Part shown: in pieces, positions 36,501-45,500 of the stretch | Layout: every line of letters starts with the position of its first letter | Numbering within the stretch: the first letter of the stretch is position 1 | Origin: CAZBDU01 sp964490725 | GTDB taxonomy: Bacteria > Spirochaetota > Spirochaetia > SZUA-6 > DRHE01 | Length of the DNA stretch: 46,361 nt | Reading direction: 5' to 3' | NCBI GenBank assembly: GCA_964490725.1 | Contig: CAZBDU010000037.1 | Span: 1-46,361, forward strand | Program-made: the position numbers and the translations under genes | Notes under the pieces: generated by a model | What the model was told of the DNA's origin: nothing | The model's database searches: none | Seen by the model: the letters and a program-made list of their open reading frames with translations, nothing else

Positions 36501-39500
36501 GCGACACCCGCACGCCCATGGAGGTGCAGGCCTACCTCAGGAACGTCGCGGTGACCGCTTCCCGGGGAATCGGGCTTTCGGCGCTGTCGCTGGCCGTCAT
36601 CAGCGCCGCCGTGGAGGCGACCTCGGTGGCGGTGGGCGCCTCCGCCGGCAGCAGCACCGGCCTGAGCGGAGCCGGCGTCTGGTGCGAGAACAGGATCGCC
36701 ACGCAGGTCAAGGCCTTCGTGGACGGTTCCTCCGGTCTGCTGGCGTCCGGCGGTGAGGTGAGCCTTTCCGCCCGGGACGCCTCCTGGATCCTGGCGGATG
36801 CCCAGGCGGCCACCCTGGCCTTCTCCCTGTCGGGTTCCACCGGCGTCTCGATCTCCGTGGGCGTGTCCCTTGCCCGCAACGAGATCAGCAACGAGGTGGA
36901 GGCCTACATCAGCAATGCGGCCACGGTTCAGGCCTCGGGCGGCAGCATCAGGCTGGAAGCCATCGAGTCGGCGACCATCGTCTCCAGCTCTCAGGCTGCC
37001 TCGCTCTCGGCGGCCCTGGCTGCAACCACCGGGATCGCTCTGAGCGGCGCCGGAGCGGACTCCACCAACGTGATCCTGGGCAGGACCAACGCCTGGGTGG
37101 AGAGCAGCAGCCTCCTCTGCGCCGGCGACGTGGATCTTTCGGTGCGGAATGCCGCCGCGATTACGGCTACGGTCAAGACAGCCTCTCTGGGCGCCGGCGG
37201 CGGGGGAACCACCGGGGTGGGAGCCTCCGTCGGGGCCTCGCTGGCGCGCAACCTGATCGGCTGGGACCTGGACGACAACCTGGTGCCCGTGGAGGTGCAG
37301 GCCTACCTCAAAGGCTCCGGCGTGGACGCCGGGGGTGAGCTGGCGCTCTCGTCCCTCAACAGCGGGCTCATCAAGGCCGAGGTGCTCTCCGGCTCGGTGG
37401 CGATCGCCGCCGCAGGCACCACTGGCGTGGGCTTGAGCGGCTCCGGGGCCAGCGCGGAGAACAAGATCTCGACGTCCGTGGCGGCCTACATCGACGGCGA
37501 CGGTGCGGCGGGGATCCTGGCCGCTGGCGTGGAGCTGACGGCGCAGGACCTGTCGGCCGTCGCGGCGGATGCCGGGGCGGCCTCGCTGGCGGCCTCCTTT
37601 GCCGGCACGGCCGCGGTCTCGCTCTCCATCGGAGTGGCCCTGGCCGAGAACATGATCGGGAACCAGGTCGAGGCTTTCATCAGCAATGCCGGCGCCGGGG
37701 TGAGAACCAGGGCGGGCGGCCTGATCTTGGGCGCCAGCGAGGCGGCCGTGATCGCCTCGACCTCCGAGGCGGCCTCCGCGGGCGTGGGAATCGCGGGCAC
37801 GGCCGGGATCGCCCTGAGCGGAGCTGGCGCCGAGTCCACCAACGTGATCCTGACCAGGACGAATGCCTACGCGGACAACAGCACCCTCGTAAGTTTCGGC
37901 GACGTGGTGCTCGCCGCCGCCAACAGCGCCGCGATCTCCGCCACGATCATGACCGGCTCTCTGGCCGTCGGCGGCGGCGGGTCAGCGGGGGTGGGAGCCT
38001 CCATCGGGGCCTCGCTGGCCCGCAACCTGATCGGCTGGGACCTGGGCGGCAACCCGGTTCCCGCGCAGGTGCAGGCCTATCTCCATGACTCCAGCGTGAC
38101 GGCCGCCGGCGATCTGACTCTGACGGCCGTGAACAGCGCCTCCGTAGAGGCCGAGGTGCTGGCCGGCTCGGCGGCCATCGGGGCCGGCGGCGGGGTAGGC
38201 GTGGGGGCCAGCGGCGCGGGCGCCAGCACGGAGAACACGGTCACCATGCTGGTCAGGGCGTTCGTGGACGGAGACGGTCCCTCCGGCATTACGGCCGCGA
38301 GCGTCTCCCTGACGGCGGCGGACACCTCGACGATCAGCGCGAACACGGAAGCCGTCTCCCTGGCGGCCTCCTTTGCGGGCACGGTGGGCGTTTCGGTTTC
38401 CGTCGGTGTGACACTGGCCCACAACGCAATCGGCAACGCGGTGGAGGCCTCTATCCGCAACGCCGCGAGCGGGGTGGGGGCCACCGGCGGAGACATCGTT
38501 CTCGCTGCCCGGGAGCAGGCCACGATCACCTCGCTGTCCGTAGCGGCGTCCATGTCCGCCGCCATCTCGCCCATCGGCATCTCCCTGAGCGGCGCGGGTG
38601 TGGAATCGAGCAACCTGGTTTCGAACCTGGTGACCGCCAGCATCGCCGATTCCGCCGCCGTGCAGGCGGCCGGGAGCGTCCTGGTGGCGGCCCAGGACAC
38701 CGCAACGCTGGACGCCCAAATCGCGAGCGTCTCCGTGGCGGTCGGGCTGATCGGCGTGGCCGTGGGCGACTCGATGAGCTACAACACGGTTGCCGACATT
38801 GTCTCGGCATTCATCCAGGGCGCTGCGGTCACGGCCTTCGGTGGGAATATCACGGTCACCGCCGCATCCGATCCCACGGTCTCCACCTCAACCACCGTCC
38901 TGGCGGTTTCCATCAGCATCGGGGGCGCCGGAGCGGGCGCCGTGTCCCGCACCACCGTCATCAGCACCACCCAGGCCTTCCTGACCGATGCCGCCCTGAC
39001 GGCGGGAGGTGCGGTGATCGTGGATGCCGCGACCACCTCCATCGCCAATCCGGTGACCCAGGGTGCTGCGGGCGGCCTGGTGTCGGTGGCGGTGATGCTC
39101 TCGAACGCCGTCATCGGCGGCACCACCCGAGCCTTCCTGGGCGGGCAGACTACGGTCACCGCGACGGGGTTGTCGGTCTCGGCCACCAGCATCAGCAGCG
39201 CATTGCCCTCCACCTTTGTCCTGGGTGTCGGCGCCGTCACCGGAGCCGGGGCCAAATCGGTCACCCTTGTCAACCGCACCACCGAGGCCTGCATCGAAGG
39301 CGGCGCCCGGGTGTCCACAGGGTCGGGACCGGTAGCCCTGACCGCCCAATCGGTTTCCGCGGCCAGCGGCAAGACCACCGGCGTGGCCGCCGGGGCCATC
39401 GGCATCGCCGCCCTGGTGGTGGACGTCACCGTGAGCGGCGGCACCCGCAGCTACGTCGACGACGGGGCGACGGTGGAGGCAGGGCAGCTCACCCTGTCGG

Positions 39501-42500
39501 CGGCCGCGACGAACACGGTCACGGCCCCCACCACGGCGTTCGGGATCGGGCTTCTGGCGGGAAGCGGAGTGGGCCTGAACGCCACCGACAGCAGTACGGT
39601 GGATGCGCACATCGGTCCTGCGGTCGGGACGAGCTCCGCCGGGACCCCGGCAAGGGTCACGGTGACCGGTGGTGGGGTCACAGTGGAGGCGGCGGTCAGC
39701 TCGGCGGTGCTGGCCGAGGTGGATGCGGTTTCGGTGAGCCTGCTGGCCGGCGCGGCCGGAACCGATACCAGAGCCAACGCCTCGCCGACCGTCCTGGCCT
39801 ATCTGGGCGACGGGGCGGTCGTGACCGCGGACGGCCAGGTGAGCTTCGACGCCTCAGCGCGGGTCTGGGCGATCGCCGATGGCGTGGGGCTGGCCCTTGC
39901 CGGCGGGGTGGCCGCCGCGGGGGCGGCTGTGAAGGCCGACGTCAATCCCACCGTGAGAGCGTTCACGGCTGGCGGCGGGACGATCACCGCAGGCGACCTC
40001 ACCTTCGTCAGCAGCCTCAACCTGGACGCCTCCGGCAACCCGGTTCTGCCGACCTATGACGGCAAGATCGTCGGGCCGGCCTTCGGGACCGTGAGGCTCA
40101 CCAGCGGAGCGCTGCTGGCCGGGGTGGCCGGGGGAACGGTCACGGTCAACAACTCGCCCTTCATGGAGACCGCTGTCGGAGCGGGCACGGTCATCAACGC
40201 AGGCGGGGAAGTCGTCCTGAAAAGTCAGTCTTTCCAGCTGGCCCAGGTGGACGCCCTGTCCGCCAGCGGCGGCCTGGGCGTGGGGATCGGAGTGATCCTG
40301 CCGACGGCGAGCGCGGCGGGGGTGGTATCGACGCACTTCGATGGAGAGCTCGCCTCGGCGGACAGCGTGGAGATGGCCTCCCGGGTGAACGCGGCCGCCT
40401 CGGTGAACGGCCGCGCCGGGGGCGGCGGCGGCATCGCCGGCGTTGCGGACACCACCATCACCGCCACCACTGCACCCACGGTCCAGACCTTCGTGGGCGC
40501 CGGCGGCCGGGTCACGGCCAGCGGGGATGTGACGCTCAGCTCCCTGGTTGCCTCCGGCGCGACGGCCGTCGCCAGGGCCATGGGCTTCTCCTTCGGAGCT
40601 TCGGTGGGCGTGGTGGACGTGACCGCCACCGTCGGGCCGACGGTGGAGACCGGGATCCGCACCGACGCGGCCGTCACGAGCACGACAGGGAGTGTGGCGC
40701 TGCTGGCCGGGCACAACTACGATCCCGTCCAGGGCACCTTCCTTGCCGGAAACGGCGCCCTGGTTTCCACGGACGTGCTGGCCTTCTCCATCGGCGCCAG
40801 CGTCGGCACCACCCACCTGACCGCGGATGCGGTGGCGGCAGTGAGTGCGGAGGTCGGAGGGGGCGCCACGGTGCTGGCCCCGCAGGGCTGGATCACGGTG
40901 GACTCCAGATCGAGCAATTTCGCCGCCGCCAGGACGAAGAGCACGGCCGGGGCAGCCGTGAAGGTGGATCTCAGCGACCCGAAGGCGCTTGCCGGGGGGA
41001 ACACCGGAGCGCGGTTCCTGGGCAGCGTCGAGGGCCCGGGGGGAGCCGCTGGTGCCGCCGGCGTGCGCGTCTCGGCCCTGGCGACGGATGTCGCCCTTGC
41101 GGGGGCCGAAGCCAGCGGCGGTGGAGCGGTGTCGGTGACAAGCTCGGACGTGCAGGCCAGCGCGCGCCCGCGGGTGCAGGCCGAGGCGGGCGGCATCATC
41201 AGGTCCAGCGGTGAGGTCACCGTCCAGGCCCTTTCCAGGACAGACGCGGATGCGCTGTCCGAGAGCAGCTCCGGCGGCGCCGTCGACGTGGGGAGCCTCT
41301 CCGCCAGCGCGCGGATCGATCCGCAGGTGAGCACCGAGATACGTTCCGGGGCCGTCGTGGAGGCCGGCAACACGCTGACGATCGGCGCCTACCACGGCGG
41401 GGCGCCCGCGCCGGGCTTCGACGGCTACGCCACCGCCTCGGCCAGCGGCACCAGCGGTGGGGCGGTGCGGGTGAGCGGAGCCGCTACCAGCGCCGAGAGC
41501 ACGCCCACGGTGGAAACCGCGGTGGGCGGCGGCGCTGCGCTTTCGGGTTTCGACGTCGTGGTTCAGGCCACCTCCGTGGGTAGCGCCCTGGCTGCCTCGG
41601 CCAACGCCGGGGGCGGCGCCGTGTCGGTGGGCCAGGCGGACTCGGAGGTGGAGGTCGGAAACAGCGCCACGGTGGAGATCGGCAGCGCAGCGGTGCTGGT
41701 TGCCGGGCGCGACCTGGCAGTGGTATCCACTGCCAGCGAGAGGACCGCCGTCACCTCCGACACCGACGGCGGGGGGCTGGTGGATTTTGCCGCTGCCATG
41801 TCCCAGACCACGGTGGTGGACTCCCGCTCCCTGGTGGAGGTCGGCTACGCTGCGCACCTGGCCGCGGGGAATCTGCTGCTGGCGGAGTCCCGTCACGATC
41901 TGAGCACCGGGGCCACGGCCGTCGCCGACGCCTCCGGGCTGGGAGCCAATGCAGATTCCCTCGCTTCCGGGGCAATCACCGCCTCCAGCGCGACGGAGAT
42001 CGGCGGCGGCGCCTTGTTGGAGGCGCGCGAGGTGATGCTGCGGGCCCGCATCACCAGCGTGAGCGCCTATGCCACTGCGGACTCGGAGGCCGGCGCTCTG
42101 GGTGCCGACTCGGACGCCGAAGCGGTGCTGACCACCACGACCTCGGCGCTCCTCACGGTCCAGAGCCAGGCCAGGATCCTGGGGACGGATCGGGTGGAGA
42201 TCGGCGCCCGCCACGACAGCCTGGTGACCCGGGCCCAGGCTCGAGCCAAGGCAAACGCTCTGGGCGGGGACACCGATGCCTCCGCCGCCAACACCCTGAA
42301 CACCACCACCCGCGTGAACGTGCGACCGGGCGCGGAAATCGCCACACGCAACCTCCTGGTCGAAGCTTACGCCCCGTACCTGCCAACCTTCACCACGGTG
42401 GCCAGCACGAGCGGAGCCGTGATCGACACGGGAGAAACCTCCGGAGATCGGACTCTGAGCCTGGTTCGGACCATCGACTTCGACGGGAAGGTGGTGATGC

Positions 42501-45500
42501 TCGGGGCCCCCAGCCCGACGCTGGTGATCGGTGCGGACGGGACGGTTCTCGAGCAGGTGAACATCGCCTTCCAGAGGAGCGGGGCCGACATCATTGTTCT
42601 CGATATCGCCAACGAAGCGTCTCTGGCGGGTACCATCACCTTCTCCGTGGCGACCTCCTACTTCGACCTGATCTCTCCCGCCCAGGCGGCCGCTCGGGGC
42701 TTCGGCACCGTGACTGCCGAGGCGTCCATCCGCGGGAATCCCACCTTCGAGTTCAGGACCGGGCTGGAGCGCGTGGAGATCACCAACCGCTCGGCGGGGA
42801 ACCTGCGCATCGGCAACATCGACGTGCTGAACACCGCGGGGGTGTTCGCATCGAACATCACCATAGCGGTCAAGACCAGGTCGGATTTCAGCTACGACAT
42901 GACCACCGATCCGGGAAGCACCGTCATCGAGATCGAGAACACCGGCGACTCGGATCTCAGCCTCGGCGGAGTGATCGCGAATCCCTTCGGCACCACCCTC
43001 CTGGCGAACGGGGGTGGAGACATCCTGTCGGCAAGCCCGAACGCCAGGGTCCAGACAACCCACCTGATGCTGGAGGCCGCGGGCGGCACGATCGGCAGCG
43101 CCGCCGCCCCCATTCAGAGCGAGTCGACGCTGCTCACCGCAACCGCCCGCGAAGGCATCTTCGTGAGCGAGGTTGCCGGTGATCTGGTCGTCGCTCAGGC
43201 CGCCTCGGTGCAGGGCGTGGTGTCGCTTCAGGCCGCTGGCTCGATTCTGGACGGCAACGGCGCGCCGGGAGCCGATATCGCCGCTGCCGCCATCGCTCTC
43301 TTCGCCCAGACGGGCGCTCTCGGGACTGCCGCTGATCCGCTGGAGATCGATGCTCGCGGCACCGGGGCCGCCCTCACTGCCTCGGCCGGGGCGGACATCG
43401 TGATCACCGACGTGGAGGGGGCCTTGAGTGTCGGGTCGGTCACTTCCATCGGCGGCGACATCACCCTGGCCGTCCGGGACGCCCTGGTCTCGGGTCAGAA
43501 CCTGATCCTGGAGTCGGGGTCTGTGATCCGGGCCGTTCAGGGGTCCGTCACCCTCCTTGCCGGGGACAACGTGTTTCTGGGCGCTGGAAGCAGGGTGGAG
43601 GCAGCCGCCGCCGTGACCATCCGCGTGGACGAAGGGGACGCCGACGTCGGCACCGGCGCCACAGTGGACCTCCGCGGTGTGATTTCCGCCGGAGCGGTCC
43701 TGGTTGCCGGCGGCGAGGACTACGACACCGTGAGCCTCAGGAGCGTCGGCGTGGGAGTGCCGACGACGATCGAGACGGGCACCGGCGACGACATCGTCCG
43801 GGTGGGCAGCAACGCCACTCCGGAGTCTGGCAGCGGCGGTCTGCTGGACGGGGTGGATGGCTGGCTGACGGTTCGCGGCGGTCCGGGCGAGGACCGGTTG
43901 GAGCTGGACGATTCGGGGGACAGCCGCGCCAACACGGGGACCCTCACGGACAGCGCCCTGACGGGTCTGGGCATGGCCGCAGGGATCGAGTACGCCGAGG
44001 TGGAGGAGCTGCAGATAACGCTGGGTAGCGGCGCCGACACGGCTGCGGTGGAGAGCACCCGCGAAGGGACGGTCAGCCTCCTCGATGCCGGGGCGGGGGA
44101 TGATACCATCCGCGTCGGCGGTCCTTCAAACCGGGTGGACGGGATCTGGGGTCTCGTGGAGGTGCGCGGTGGCAGCGGCTATGACACCCTGCAGGTGATC
44201 GACGCCGGCGATCCGGAGCCCAACCGTGGGATCCTGGAGCGCGGCCGGCTGACCGGCCTGGGTATGGGCAGCGCGGACCAGGGCGCCATCGACGCCGAGC
44301 GGGGCATCGTCTACGGCGGCCTGGAGCTCCTGGCGGTCAGCCTGGGCTCCGGGGACGATGAGCTGGCCGTTGCCGGGGTCTCCATCGAGACCACGGTCCA
44401 CGCGGGCGGCGGCAGGGACCTGGTAGCCGTGGGCGGCGATCTGTCCCGGGTCGAGGCCCGGCTCCTGGTCGACGGCGGGGGCGATGGGGAAGATCTGCTG
44501 CTGGTGCATTCCGAGGTGGCCTGCAACCTCAGGCTGGACCGGACCGCCGACGGCCACGGCCTCATGAACGGCGCGGACATGCCGGGCGCCCTGGAGTTCG
44601 AGGGGGTCGCCCTGCTGGCGGTGAGCCTGAGCGAGGCCGCCGACCTGTTCACCATCGTCGACACGGCTACCCCGGTTGCCCTGCAGGCGGGCGGCGGCAA
44701 CGACTCGGTGACGGTGGAAACCACCACGCGCGCCACCACGATCAGCGTGGGCGAAGGGGACGACCAGGTCACCGTGATAGATACGGGTGTGCCCCTGTGG
44801 GTCGAGGGTCAGGGCGGCGGGTTCGACACGCTGGTCATGGATCGCTCCGGGGATACCGCGGCCAGCCTGGGGGCGGCCCTGGTGGACGGCGCCCAGCCCG
44901 GAGCCGGTGCGATCCTGGCACTCACGGCGGCGGAGGTGGACTTCCTCGCCATGGAGCAGGTCGTGGTCCGGCTGGGCAGCGGCAACGACGCCTTCAACGT
45001 GGATACCACCCTCGCGAATACGGCCGTGCAGATCGACGGGGGGAGCGGAGACGACACGGTCACCGTGTTCAGCATCGGGGGCCCGGAGACCAGCGTCACC
45101 GGCAACCTGGGGGAGGACACGCTGACCGTGGCGATCAGCGCCTTCCCGGAGGCCGATCAGTTCACGAGCCTGAACATGGACGTGGAAGTGCTGGTGGTGG
45201 ACAATCGCGGCAACACCACCACCGCCGTGGCCTGGACCTTGAGGAACGGGGCCCTGCTGGAGGCGGACACCATCCCGTCCACCTCGCCTGTGTCCGTGCT
45301 CAGCACCGAAGGGGCAGGACTGACCCGCATCCTCGGCGGGACCCAGGCCGACACCCTGGACCTGGTCACCGACACCCCGACGAGCATCGAAGGGACGGTG
45401 AACGGAAACGGCGTGGAGCTGCGCTCCGGTCTGGTAGTGCTCGAGCCGGCGGGCTTCGCCACCTTCCAGAACTTCGAGCAGGTGGTGGACTTCGACGAGC

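Noticed and set aside
36798..37043. Small plus-strand frames scattered through 27800-46200
   Set aside because: They lie inside the uninterrupted giant frame in other phases, and have Pro/Arg/Ser-rich content typical of shifted GC-rich coding sequence.
30182..38800. A CRISPR array or tandem DNA repeat
   Set aside because: The repeats are coding, hundreds of residues long and diverged; no short palindromic repeats with unique spacers are present.
39854..43063. A 1,069-codon open frame on the minus strand, and similar long minus frames at 32840-34639, 28688-30046 and 21409-25038
   Set aside because: All are shadows of the giant gene or of the long exported gene; their sequence is Arg/Gly/His-rich and has no recognisable features.
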